Of a stretch of 64,000 nucleotides of DNA, positions 43,125 to 51,855 are shown piece by piece; positions within the stretch are counted from its first letter, which is position 1, and each line of letters begins with the position of its first letter. A model generated the notes under the pieces. The model saw only the letters and a program-made list of their open reading frames with translations, was not told the origin of the DNA and searched no databases. The position numbers and the translations under genes were made by a program. Source of the DNA: Taibaiella koreensis (GTDB lineage: Bacteria; Bacteroidota; Bacteroidia; Chitinophagales; Chitinophagaceae); NCBI RefSeq assembly GCF_003545715.1, contig NZ_QVNU01000001.1, positions 620,001 to 684,000 on the forward strand, read 5' to 3'.

Positions 43125-45104
43125 TTAATCTTTTTTCTTCAAAACAATTTTCTGCTGCTGTAGCTCCATCACCTTTTCGTAAAAGGTGCGCAGGTCATTG
43201 TAATCGTCGGCTGGGAACAGGGTAGTGTTGGAACTGAGCCGGCTGTTGAGTGAGAAGCGGCGACCCTGTTCATCGTAGGCCATCAGGTTCTTCATCACGA
43301 TCTGTTCGGGGTTGTTGAATTTGAACACCGAAGACTTGGGATAGTCGTCGAGCTCGTAGCCTTCCGGCAGCTGAAAGTTGAGAACATAGTTGATGTCTTC
43401 CCGGTACTCCCGCTCAATCATATAATGTCGGGTGGCGGCAGTAAACGGATTTTTTTCCTGGAATTTGATAAAATAGGGATCAAAATAAAGTGTGCCGGCG
43501 TCGCGCAGGTTAACCTGGGTTTCAAACTCGATCAGTAGCCGCTCATCGGGACGATCCATATTCTTAAACGTGCAGGTCACCGTCTCTATGCTCATGGTGC
43601 CTTTGTTGAATGAGTTAAGAATATTCTCTTTCAGCTTGGTAGAATCTTTCTGCCAGGAGCTGCGGTAGGAGGCGCTGGTGACGATACCCAACTGCTCCTG
43701 CAATTTGAGCCGCAGCTTCTGTTTGTCTTTTTCCGAGGGCATTAAGGAAACCATAAATACCGTTTTGTTCAGCAGGCTGTCCGGCTCCAGCTCAACCCCG
43801 CTCCCCCCTGCCTCGGTAATCGTACGGCAGTAGCCATTATAGCACTCGGGCAACAGCATGCCGAAAGGAAGGAACCGATAGGAAGCATCCAGGAAATATT
43901 GCCGTTTGCCTATCGTTACCATACTGACGAGGCAATTGACAGGGTCGGGATTGGGGAAGAGCATATTCAGGCGCTCCTGGTCCCGGGTGCTAAGGATCAC
44001 GGGCACGCTATTGAGGCCCGCCTTGCGCAGGAATGCCGTTAGCAACAGGTTGATGCCGGGCTGGTTACTTTTTTGCTCTTCGAATACTTTTTTAATATCG
44101 GTGGAAAAGGTTCCGCCGCTTACCCTGGTATAATGATTCCTTACATAGCTGTATAGAGCCTGCGCCTTCGCCAGCTCGTCGGTTGTGCCTTTGGTCAACT
44201 CCGTTACTTTGTCTTCAAGGAAACCGTTACGGGCGAAAGCCTGGCCACAGCTGCCCTCGCTTTTGATAAAAGCCTCGGTCGAAAAGCTGGGCCAGTCCTT
44301 GAGCACATTATAGGTAATGCCGCCAAGTCTTACCGAGGATACATGGATCTTGATCCGTTCGAGGTAATTCTGCTCGCTGCTCATGTATGGCTCTTCCCTG
44401 AAGGCGGGTACATCCCGGCGCACCCAGGTACGTACGTTGGCCTGGGTGGTAGGATCGTCCATAAAGCAGGCGCTGCAGGTGTCCAGCGCCGACTCCTTTT
44501 CGGTAGCATGCATGGCTACATTCACGCGCAGTAAGGCATCATAAATGATATACCTGGGAATGCTCATGCTGAAGGTAGAGTACAGCTTGGGATATTTTTC
44601 CTGGAAGTACCAGTCGGGTACATACAGGAATCCCGGCTGCTCCTTAATATAGGAATAGTGAATGATCGATCCGACCTTTACGGAAGGCAGGCTGAATTTC
44701 GTGAGCTTGGTGTTTTTGTCGATCTTGTCTTTCAGCATATCGTCCCGTTCTATCGATTGCTTTACGATCTTACCGTCTTCCAGGTTATAAGTAGTGCCCG
44801 ATATCCTGCGCACATATCCGTGGCCGCCATAGGGCAGCACTACTTCACTAAGGTCGCCGATAGCATCTTTCCCCAGGATCTTGATCGTTTTTTCAACCCT
44901 GTAAGTCAGGTTGCCCTCATAGAGCTCAGCACTTCCTTTTTCATAAAGGACGATAGCTTGTGCGCCGGTATCGACCGGGAATACCGTTTGCTCCAGGTAT
45001 TGGCGCAGTGTTTGTTCGTTTTCAACAATATTATTGCCGCCGGCCAGCCCCCGGAAGGCTGTCAGAAGCGCCAGGAAGGTGATAAGGCAATAGGAAACCC
45101 GCAT
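43125..45104 (-). CDS. DUF3857/transglutaminase paralogue A, degenerate active site
   Basis: First gene of the triplet, 659 residues, signal peptide MRVSYCLITFLALLTAFRGL. DUF3857 domain about 60-250, transglutaminase-like domain about 310-440. At the catalytic positions it has Gln348 for Cys (KSNQPGINLLLTAFLRK) and Cys391 for His (VNCLVSMV), with the Asp406 of YFLDAS conserved. It is thus a second predicted pseudoenzyme. The operon order A-B-C runs on the minus strand from 45104 to 39158. Confidence 0.88.
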   Translation of the reverse strand: MRVSYCLITFLALLTAFRGLAGGNNIVENEQTLRQYLEQTVFPVDTGAQAIVLYEKGSAELYEGNLTYRVEKTIKILGKDAIGDLSEVVLPYGGHGYVRRISGTTYNLEDGKIVKQSIERDDMLKDKIDKNTKLTKFSLPSVKVGSIIHYSYIKEQPGFLYVPDWYFQEKYPKLYSTFSMSIPRYIIYDALLRVNVAMHATEKESALDTCSACFMDDPTTQANVRTWVRRDVPAFREEPYMSSEQNYLERIKIHVSSVRLGGITYNVLKDWPSFSTEAFIKSEGSCGQAFARNGFLEDKVTELTKGTTDELAKAQALYSYVRNHYTRVSGGTFSTDIKKVFEEQKSNQPGINLLLTAFLRKAGLNSVPVILSTRDQERLNMLFPNPDPVNCLVSMVTIGKRQYFLDASYRFLPFGMLLPECYNGYCRTITEAGGSGVELEPDSLLNKTVFMVSLMPSEKDKQKLRLKLQEQLGIVTSASYRSSWQKDSTKLKENILNSFNKGTMSIETVTCTFKNMDRPDERLLIEFETQVNLRDAGTLYFDPYFIKFQEKNPFTAATRHYMIEREYREDINYVLNFQLPEGYELDDYPKSSVFKFNNPEQIVMKNLMAYDEQGRRFSLNSRLSSNTTLFPADDYNDLRTFYEKVMELQQQKIVLKKKD

Positions 45105-45308
45105 GGTTATATTTTAAATAAGTTAAGTGTGTGCAAAAATAAAGAATCTGACAGGTAGGAATGCTATCGGTAGAATATTTTTTTTATAGGAAAAAAACAT
45201 TTTCGTACTTTAGAAATTGTCAGTTGCCGAGGAGGCGTTAGTGGATTTTTTTCCTCAACCAAGCGTTAAAGTAGGGGAATAAAATGTACGGGTTGACCAA
45301 AAAAAGGT

Positions 45309-45316
45309 TATCTTTG
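45309..45316 (+). promoter_or_regulatory. -7 box for tatA
   Basis: TATCTTTG matches TAnnTTTG, 31 nt before the tatA ATG. No clear TTTG is at 19-21 nt upstream. Confidence 0.45.
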
Positions 45317-45347
45317 TCTTATTGCTTCATTTAATAAATTCTTTTTA

Positions 45348-45617
45348 ATGGCTATTTCATCAATGAACTTCCCGATGTTATTGTCTATGCCTAGTGGTAT
45401 GGAGTGGTTGTGGATTGTCCTGGTTGTGATCATATTATTTGGCGGTAAGAAAATACCTGAACTGGCGAAGGGCATTGGTAAAGGCATCCGTGAATTCAAT
45501 GATGCTAAAGATGGCATCAAAAAAGAAATTGAAAGCGGTATGAAAGAAACCCCTTCTTCTACTACAAGCAACAATATGGTTGCCAACCAGCAGCAACAGC
45601 AGCAAACCAACGCTTAA
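45348..45617 (+). CDS. tatA: Sec-independent translocase protein TatA/E
   Basis: An 89-residue TatA-family protein. One transmembrane helix ([13 protein letters not shown]), the conserved [20 protein letters not shown] hinge and amphipathic helix, and a short polar tail ending in a Gln run (QQQQQQ). An alternative start exists at the Met of MPSGMEW, since the first 14 residues are unusual. tatC is not adjacent. Confidence 0.93.
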   Translation: MAISSMNFPMLLSMPSGMEWLWIVLVVIILFGGKKIPELAKGIGKGIREFNDAKDGIKKEIESGMKETPSSTTSNNMVANQQQQQQTNA

Positions 45618-45782
45618 TCAAGCACCATCTGAAATTTCTGTTTTCAGCTATAGCAAAATAAAATTTTTATTATTATTTTGTGAAGCCTACCTGTCGGAAT
45701 TATTTCCGATCTAAGATGTAAACAGCCGGTTTTTAATTAAATCCGGTTGCATGTGTAACCGCTAAAACATAACGATTAGCCC

Positions 45783-47051
45783 ATGCAATGGAAATCACTT
45801 TTGTGTGCAGTATGGATAATGACCCCCCTGGGCCTCACAGCCCAGATTTCCCGTCAGGGAAACACGGATGGTAAAAAGATTGCGATGAGAGAACCGGGAG
45901 AGAGCAGGTCAGCGCTCAATACCCGGTCTGGCGCCATAGACAGCGTAACGCCTATGCCCTTTGCCATGAATGGAAATGGCAAAGTGATCAATAACCAGGA
46001 ACTGCGTAGCCGGAACAACCGGGATAAGGATAACGAGAAGCTTGCCGTTAGCGCCGCCGATCTACCCAAGGCACCTAAGCTGGCCCTAGCGCCGGCAGCT
46101 GCCCGTCCACTGGACCGGATCATGGAAGCGAACGATAAGTTCAAATCTGTTCCGCTGGCCGGCGAAACCGATTATTTCGGTAACATGAACGGCTATATGG
46201 TCGATTATGTGAAGAAGTATATGACCAATTTCGGCGACCGGCTGAACCATGTGAGTGGCAAAGGCGGTGCGACCTTCGAGGTAATCGAACGCGTGTTGAA
46301 ATCCCATTCTATTCCCAAAGAGTTGAAATATCTGGCCGTAATTGAATCGGCACTGAATAAGAACGCCAAATCGCCCGTGGGCGCCGTAGGCTACTGGCAG
46401 TTTATGGAATCTACAGCCAAACTGATGGGGCTTACTGTGAGCGGGCGCCGTGACGAACGTACCGATCTTTCCAAATCTACGCATGCGGCTGCCAAATACC
46501 TGAGCTATCTCTACGATCAGCTCGACGACTGGCTGTTGGTAGTGGCTGCTTATAATAGTGGTCCCCGGCCGGTGATCAACGCGATGAAGCGTACTGGTAA
46601 AGATGATTTCTGGTCGATCAAGTCGTATCTTCCCAAAGAAACACAGAACCATGTGCTGGCCTTCGTCGCTACCGCCACCATCATGGAGCGCCTCAATCAT
46701 TTCCTGCTACCCGGAGTACCCACCAATTTTGACTGGAGTACGCTCAATGTAAGCGGATCTGTAGCTAAGGTCAAAAAAGCTGCCAATCCACTGCTTTCGA
46801 AATTTACAGAAGACGAAGTAAAAAGAATGGCCATTGTGAGGATCAAAACGCCGCTGGACCTTGAGGTTGTATCGCAAATGCTGGAGACCGACCGTCGTCA
46901 GCTGGGCCGCTGGAACTACGATTACTTTGACTACCTGGAGACCTATAAGGCCGGCAATATTTATAACTTCCGGATACCGAAAGACAGGTTGGATGTTTTC
47001 CTGGAAAAATTGAGCGCCATGGAAAAAGCTTCCGCAAAAGTGCAGTATTAA
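45783..47051 (+). CDS. Membrane-bound lytic transglycosylase (SLT domain, MltD-like)
   Basis: A 422-residue exported enzyme that cleaves peptidoglycan. The N-terminal signal and a long linker are followed by an SLT domain: ELKYLAVIESALNKNAKSPV carries the catalytic Glu, then GYWQFMESTAKLMGLTVSGR, DWLLVVAAYNSGPRPVINAM and TQNHVLAFVATATI. The C-terminal part (after about 345) resembles MltD-type tails; a LysM repeat is not obvious. Confidence 0.9.
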   Translation: MQWKSLLCAVWIMTPLGLTAQISRQGNTDGKKIAMREPGESRSALNTRSGAIDSVTPMPFAMNGNGKVINNQELRSRNNRDKDNEKLAVSAADLPKAPKLALAPAAARPLDRIMEANDKFKSVPLAGETDYFGNMNGYMVDYVKKYMTNFGDRLNHVSGKGGATFEVIERVLKSHSIPKELKYLAVIESALNKNAKSPVGAVGYWQFMESTAKLMGLTVSGRRDERTDLSKSTHAAAKYLSYLYDQLDDWLLVVAAYNSGPRPVINAMKRTGKDDFWSIKSYLPKETQNHVLAFVATATIMERLNHFLLPGVPTNFDWSTLNVSGSVAKVKKAANPLLSKFTEDEVKRMAIVRIKTPLDLEVVSQMLETDRRQLGRWNYDYFDYLETYKAGNIYNFRIPKDRLDVFLEKLSAMEKASAKVQY

Positions 47052-47058
47052 AAAAAAG

Positions 47059-47089
47059 TTTTAGAATTAATAATCTTTTCATACCTTTG
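47059..47089 (+). promoter_or_regulatory. rpsT promoter
   Basis: TTTT (47059-47062), a 19-nt spacer and TACCTTTG (47082-47089) give one mismatch to the Bacteroidota consensus. The rpsT ATG is 38 nt further. Confidence 0.6.
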
Positions 47090-47127
47090 CAGTCCTAAAT
47101 TAAGAACACAAAAGATACTAGTAAAAA

Positions 47128-47382
47128 ATGGCAAATCATAAAGCTACAAAAAAGGATACCCGTCAGAGTTTAAAGCGTCGTGACCGTAACCGTTACTATG
47201 GTAAAACTACCCGTAACGCGATCCGTGAAATGTTGAAAATTACAGAGAAAGACGCAGCTCAGGAGCAGCTTCCTAAAGTAATTTCTATGATTGACAAATT
47301 GGCTAAACGCAATGTTATCCACAAGAACAAAGCGAGCAATTTGAAATCCCAGCTGGCAAAGAAAGTGGCAACACTGGCGTAA
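47128..47382 (+). CDS. rpsT: 30S ribosomal protein S20
   Basis: An 84-residue S20: MANHKATKKDTRQSLKRRDR, NRYYGKTTRNAIREMLKI, VISMIDKLAKRNVIHKNKAS, and SQLAKKV at the end. It is monocistronic with its own promoter and a strong terminator 24 nt after the stop. Confidence 0.98.
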   Translation: MANHKATKKDTRQSLKRRDRNRYYGKTTRNAIREMLKITEKDAAQEQLPKVISMIDKLAKRNVIHKNKASNLKSQLAKKVATLA

Positions 47383-47405
47383 GCCTTTGTGTCCATATTA
47401 TATTG

Positions 47406-47437
47406 AAGACAGCAACCGTACGTGGTTGCTGTCTTTT
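47406..47437 (+). terminator. rpsT intrinsic terminator
   Basis: Stem AGACAGCAACC / GGTTGCTGTCT with a 6-nt loop is followed by five T residues. Confidence 0.9.
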
Positions 47438-47950
47438 TGTGTTCTTAATCTTGCTGGTTGATAAAGAAGCGGTACTGTAGGCCTATTCCGGGATCCGGGG
47501 CTATAGCGATTGCTTGATCAGGTGTTGTGCCCTCCGTAGAAACAAAGTAGCGGAACAACCCACTGTGCCTTAGTATACAAGCAAATTTTCATTTTGAATG
47601 CCAGGCATATCACAATGGTACCCTCGTTACAGAGACCGGCGGCCTGCCTGGTCTTGCGCCCCTTATCGAGCCAATCTGCTCCTGTTCATTAAGCTGGTCG
47701 TTTAGATAGGAAATAATGAAAGCCCCACCTGCTAAGCTTCTTTTTAACCATAAAATTCGGGCAGTGAGGTCATGTTAAGGTTGCATTACCGGTGCGGCTT
47801 CGTCACTTAAAGCGCTACCTTTATTGACCCGGCTCTTCTTATACCGGCTATTACGGGGTTGTAGAGGGATAGCCGGGCTAAGTTCAAATCTGATTTATTG
47901 TGTTTTAGCGTGATGAAATTTATTTTTTAATCTTCTAAAAATGAATCGTT
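47438..47950. other. Intergenic stretch with no recognised gene
   Basis: About 513 nt with no credible gene. A start-less minus-strand frame near 47620-47790 could be translated to a short FIISYLNDQLNEQEQIGSIR segment, perhaps a remnant. No tRNA, terminator beyond that of rpsT, or clear TAnnTTTG promoter is seen for the hydrolase gene. Confidence 0.4.
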
Positions 47951-48643
47951 ATGAATGGAGAACTGAACATCATCCTGGTACATGGTTTTTGGGGCGGAGC
48001 GGCCCACTGGAGCAAGGTTATTCCGTTGCTTGCCCAGGATGGATACGCTTCCATTTCCGCCGTAGAACTGCCGCTTACGTCGCTTGCCGATGATGCGGAA
48101 CGTACCCGGAAGATGATCGCACAAAAGAATGGCCCTGTTCTGTTAGTAGGACATTCCTATGGCGGCGCTGTTATTACCGAAGCAGGGAATCAACCGAATG
48201 TGGCAGGGCTGGTCTACATCGCTGCATTCGCTCCCGACGCCGGTGAAAGCCCCGGTGGCATCACGCAGGAACATGTTCCGGCAGCGGCAGCCAACCTGGC
48301 GCCCGACAGCGATGGGTATTTATGGGTTAAACCGGCGCTTTTCCACGAAAGCTTCTGCCAGGATCTTACTGAAGAGGAAGGTATGGTAATGGGGGTAACC
48401 CAAAAAGCGCCGCTGGCGAGCGCCTTTGGCGATGCGATCACCAATCCGGCCTGGAAAAATAAGCCGTCCTGGTACCAGATATCCAGCGAGGACAGGATGA
48501 TTGCGCCGGAAAATCAAAAACGAATGTCGGAACGGATCGGCGCCCGCAAGGTAATTACCCTGGCAGCTGGCCATGCTTCGCTGGCTTCAATGCCATCGGA
48601 AGTGGCGGCGCTCATAACCGAAGCTGCTGCAGCATGTAAATGA
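47951..48643 (+). CDS. Alpha/beta hydrolase
   Basis: A 230-residue alpha/beta-hydrolase of the esterase-like family typified by LVHGFWGGAAHWSKVIPLL near the N-terminus. The nucleophile elbow is LVGHSYGGAVITEAG with the catalytic Ser, and a late His lies in ITLAAGHASLASMPSEVA. Also present are AGLVYIAAFAPDAGES and SSEDRMIAPENQKRM with the acid residue. Substrate unknown. It lies alone with long flanks. Confidence 0.88.
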   Translation: MNGELNIILVHGFWGGAAHWSKVIPLLAQDGYASISAVELPLTSLADDAERTRKMIAQKNGPVLLVGHSYGGAVITEAGNQPNVAGLVYIAAFAPDAGESPGGITQEHVPAAAANLAPDSDGYLWVKPALFHESFCQDLTEEEGMVMGVTQKAPLASAFGDAITNPAWKNKPSWYQISSEDRMIAPENQKRMSERIGARKVITLAAGHASLASMPSEVAALITEAAAACK

Positions 48644-48664
48644 GGAACTAAATGCGACGCTGGT

Positions 48665-48727
48665 AGCGCAGAGACGCAGCTGCGGCCAATACCGGCCAGG
48701 CTATAGGTGTGCGGGCGTCTCTGCGCT
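48665..48727. repeat. 63-bp palindromic element with GCAGAGACGC arms
   Basis: Perfect 13-bp inverted arms AGCGCAGAGACGC (48665-48677) and GCGTCTCTGCGCT (48715-48727) with a 37-nt GC-rich loop. It starts 22 nt after the hydrolase stop. It shares the GAGACG core of the palindrome at 32283-32334, which suggests a dispersed repeat family. Confidence 0.65.
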
Positions 48728-48762
48728 GCAGTAATGGGTAAATAGTCACATAGCCGTACAAG

Positions 48763-48797
48763 CCAAAGCCCCGCAGGTTATCTTGCGGGGCTTTGGG
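48763..48797 (-). terminator. Terminator of the rpmI-rplT-rplS region
   Basis: Stem AAAGCCCCGCA / TGCGGGGCTTT, extended by 2 bp, about 26 nt after the rplS stop. Confidence 0.8.
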
Positions 48798-48822
48798 CAT
48801 TTTATATGCCGCTAAGGCAAAA

Positions 48823-49182
48823 TTATTTCGCTGTAGCTTGCTTTTTCTCCTTGATACGGGCAGATTTACCAAAGCGTTCGCGCTGATAGTAAAGCTTGGC
48901 ACGACGTACACGGCCACGCTTATTAACAACGATAGACTCGATATTGGGAGAATAAAGTGGGAATAAACGCTCTACACCTACACCGTCAGATATCTTACGT
49001 ACGGTGAAAGTTTGGGTACCACCCCGGCCCTGGCGCTTGATCACATCGCCTTTGAACGACTGGATACGTTCTTTGGCGCCTTCTACAATCTTGTAGTTTA
49101 CGGTGATGTTGTCCCCAGCTTTAAACGTCGGGATCTCTTTTTTTGTATTGAATTGCTCGTGTACAAATGCAATAGCTTCCAT
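48823..49182 (-). CDS. rplS: 50S ribosomal protein L19
   Basis: A 119-residue L19: [60 protein letters not shown], and [20 protein letters not shown]. It follows rplT with a 59-nt gap on the same strand, an unusual partner (L19 is more often with rimM/trmD). Confidence 0.98.
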   Translation of the reverse strand: MEAIAFVHEQFNTKKEIPTFKAGDNITVNYKIVEGAKERIQSFKGDVIKRQGRGGTQTFTVRKISDGVGVERLFPLYSPNIESIVVNKRGRVRRAKLYYQRERFGKSARIKEKKQATAK

Positions 49183-49241
49183 CGGGAATTATTTTTTCTA
49201 ATGATATAATTACTGTCCGGAGGACAGTAGCGGCAGCTAAG

Positions 49242-49586
49242 CTATTTTACTTCAGCAACCAGTTTTTTAAAGCTTTCCGGCTCATTCAGCGCCAGATCGG
49301 CCAATACTTTACGATTCAGCTCGATACCTTTCTGGTTCAGCTTATTCATAAATACGGAATAGCTCAGGCCTTCTTCACGTACTGCCGCGTTAATACGGGC
49401 GATCCACAAAGTGCGGTATTCACGTTTCTTTAATTTCCGGCCTACATATTTGTAACCAAGGCCTTTTTCCAATACGTTTTTGGCAACCGTATAGACGTTT
49501 TTGCGTTTGCCGTAGAATCCTTTAGCTTGCTTCAGGATTTTCTTTCTTCTTGCTCTTGATGCTACAGCGTTTACTGAACGTGGCAT
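49242..49586 (-). CDS. rplT: 50S ribosomal protein L20
   Basis: A 114-residue L20: [59 protein letters not shown]. It is downstream of rpmI with a 51-nt gap, the classic rpmI-rplT pair. infC does not precede it within the window. Confidence 0.98.
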   Translation of the reverse strand: MPRSVNAVASRARRKKILKQAKGFYGKRKNVYTVAKNVLEKGLGYKYVGRKLKKREYRTLWIARINAAVREEGLSYSVFMNKLNQKGIELNRKVLADLALNEPESFKKLVAEVK

Positions 49587-49637
49587 AATTTATTGTTTTT
49601 AAATGAAATGACTAATTGCTTCAACAGAGCAGCATGC

Positions 49638-49835
49638 TTAGCGCATGTTCAGCATACGCTTAACCAGCTTCAGGTTAGCGCTGTGTATAAACACAGAGCC
49701 ATCGAGGCTGCGCCTGCGTTTAGCAGATTTTTTTGTCAAAAGGTGCTTACGGAACGCTTTGCGACGGGTAATCTTGCCGCTACCGGTTACTTTAAACGTT
49801 TTTTTAGCCCTTGAGTGTGTTTTTACTTTTGGCAT
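49638..49835 (-). CDS. rpmI: 50S ribosomal protein L35
   Basis: A 65-residue L35 from the ATG at 49835: MPKVKTHSRAKKTFKVTGSG, then RRKAFRKHLLTKKSAKRRRS. An upstream in-frame extension from 49934 is not part of the protein. Partner of rplT. Confidence 0.97.
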   Translation of the reverse strand: MPKVKTHSRAKKTFKVTGSGKITRRKAFRKHLLTKKSAKRRRSLDGSVFIHSANLKLVKRMLNMR

Positions 49836-50001
49836 GATATCTAATTTGGGAGTGCAAAGGTAAGTAAAAAAACGAATCGGAGGTGAAAAATGGAAAAATA
49901 TTTGAAATAATTCTTTAACGATCTCCGGAGCCAAAAAGATAGCCGGGTACTTCCTCGAAATACCCGGCTGAGTCCTGTTGTTATTATTTGATGGCGTTTT
50001 T

Positions 50002-51843
50002 TTATTCGACAGTTACCGATTTGGCCAGGTTGCGGGGCTGGTCTACGTTAGTTCCGCGCATCAGCGCAATGTGATACGACAACAGCTGCAGCGGCACCAC
50101 GGTGAGCAGCGGGCTCAGGATTTCTTCCGTTAGCGGTATTTCGATTGTGTAATCGGCCAGCGCTGCGATTTCCAGGTCGCCCTCGTTCACCACCGCGATC
50201 ACTTTGCCTTTGCGCGCCTTCACTTCCTGTATATTGGATACGATCTTGTCGTGGGCACTCGCATTGGTCGCCAGTACTACTACGGGCATCTGGTCGTCGA
50301 TCAGGGCAATGGGGCCATGTTTCATTTCAGCAGCCGGGTAGCCTTCGGCGTGGATATAGGAGATTTCCTTAAGCTTGAGTGCACCTTCCAGTGCCACCGG
50401 GAAGTTGACGCCGCGACCCAGGTACAGGAAATTGCTGGCATCTTTAAACTTCGCTGCGATCTCCTGGATCTGCTTATCCAGCTTCAATGTCTGCTTGATC
50501 TTTTCAGGCATATTTTTCAGCTCATACAGTACCTGGCGCAGGTAAGATGTGGAAATGGTACCCTTGTGCTGCGCGATTTGCAGCGACAGCAGGGTAAGGA
50601 TCACGACCTGTGTCGAAAAAGCTTTGGTTGAGGCCACGCCGATCTCGGGTCCGGCATGGGTATAGGAGCCCGCATGCGTTGCGCGTGCAATGGAAGAGCC
50701 AATCACGTTGCAGATGCCATATATCAGCGCCTGGCGCTCTTTAGCCAGCTCGATCGCCGCCAGGGTGTCGGCTGTTTCGCCCGACTGGGAAATGGCGAGC
50801 ACCACATCGTTCTCCGTAATAATGGGATTACGGTACCTGAATTCCGAGGCATATTCTACCTCTACAGGTACGCGGCTCAGCTCTTCGAGCAGGTACTCGC
50901 CCAGCAAGCCCGCGTGATAAGATGTACCGCAGGCGGTAATAATAAAGCGTTTGGCCTGGTTGATCCTGTTGATGTATTCCGATACGCCGCCCAGCTTGAT
51001 CCAGCCTTCTTCGGCGCTCATACGGCCCCTTACGGCATCAGCGATCACTTTGGGTTGCTCGTAGATCTCCTTGAGCATGAAGTGGTCGAAGCCGCCCTTT
51101 TCAATGGCCTCAAGGTCCATTTCCAGCTCTTCGATAAAGGGCGTTTTCTCGATATTACCCAGAGTCTTGATCTGCATTTTCCCGTTACGGTTCACTACCA
51201 CATATTCCTGGTCGTCGAGATAGACTACATTTTTGGTGTATTCGATAATGGGCGTGGCATCGGAGGCGATAAAGAACTCATCTTTGCCAACGCCTACGAC
51301 CAGAGGGCTTCCTTTACGGGCAGCAATGAGGCTGTCACTGTCTTCCCGGTCAATAACGACGATGGCATAAGCGCCTACGACTTCATTGAGGGCAATGCGT
51401 ACGGCATCTTCAAGCGCTACCTGCTCCTGCTTTTGCACTTCTTCAATAAGATTGATCAGCACTTCCGTATCGGTATCGGAATGGAAGTGATAGCCTCTTT
51501 TTTTCAGTTGCTCCTTGAGAGAGGCATAATTTTCTATAATACCATTGTGGATAATCGCAAAGCGGCCTGAATTGGATATGTGGGGGTGGGCGTTAACGTC
51601 GTTGGGGACGCCGTGGGTGGCCCAGCGGGTGTGTCCAATGCCAATATTGCCCAGGATATCATGCTCCTCGGCATATTGCTGCAGGTTCTTTACTTTTCCG
51701 GCCTTTTTGTAGAGGTTGAAGTCATCGGATTGCAGCATAATGACACCGGCGCTGTCATAACCCCGGTATTCCAATCTTTGTAGTCCTTTGATCAGGATAG
51801 GGTAGGCTTCTCTTGGGCCTACATAGCCAACGATACCACACAT
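50002..51843 (-). CDS. glmS: Glutamine-fructose-6-phosphate aminotransferase (isomerising)
   Basis: A 613-residue enzyme making glucosamine-6-phosphate for peptidoglycan. The N-terminal class II glutaminase begins with Cys2 (MCGIVGYVG). Two SIS sugar-isomerase domains have FITACGTSYHAGLLGEYLLE, LAISQSGETADTLAAIEL and a C-terminal GRNVG-like end (RNLAKSVTVE). The glmS ribozyme is not expected or seen in this phylum. Confidence 0.98.
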   Translation of the reverse strand: MCGIVGYVGPREAYPILIKGLQRLEYRGYDSAGVIMLQSDDFNLYKKAGKVKNLQQYAEEHDILGNIGIGHTRWATHGVPNDVNAHPHISNSGRFAIIHNGIIENYASLKEQLKKRGYHFHSDTDTEVLINLIEEVQKQEQVALEDAVRIALNEVVGAYAIVVIDREDSDSLIAARKGSPLVVGVGKDEFFIASDATPIIEYTKNVVYLDDQEYVVVNRNGKMQIKTLGNIEKTPFIEELEMDLEAIEKGGFDHFMLKEIYEQPKVIADAVRGRMSAEEGWIKLGGVSEYINRINQAKRFIITACGTSYHAGLLGEYLLEELSRVPVEVEYASEFRYRNPIITENDVVLAISQSGETADTLAAIELAKERQALIYGICNVIGSSIARATHAGSYTHAGPEIGVASTKAFSTQVVILTLLSLQIAQHKGTISTSYLRQVLYELKNMPEKIKQTLKLDKQIQEIAAKFKDASNFLYLGRGVNFPVALEGALKLKEISYIHAEGYPAAEMKHGPIALIDDQMPVVVLATNASAHDKIVSNIQEVKARKGKVIAVVNEGDLEIAALADYTIEIPLTEEILSPLLTVVPLQLLSYHIALMRGTNVDQPRNLAKSVTVE

Positions 51844-51855
51844 AGAATAATCGTC

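Noticed and set aside
47620-47790. Start-less minus-strand frame (FIISYLNDQLNEQEQIGSIR)
   Set aside because: It has no start codon or ribosome site and matches no family I recognise, so I did not call it a gene; a remnant cannot be excluded.
50656-51570. 304-residue frame antisense to glmS
   Set aside because: Shadow of a strongly conserved essential gene.
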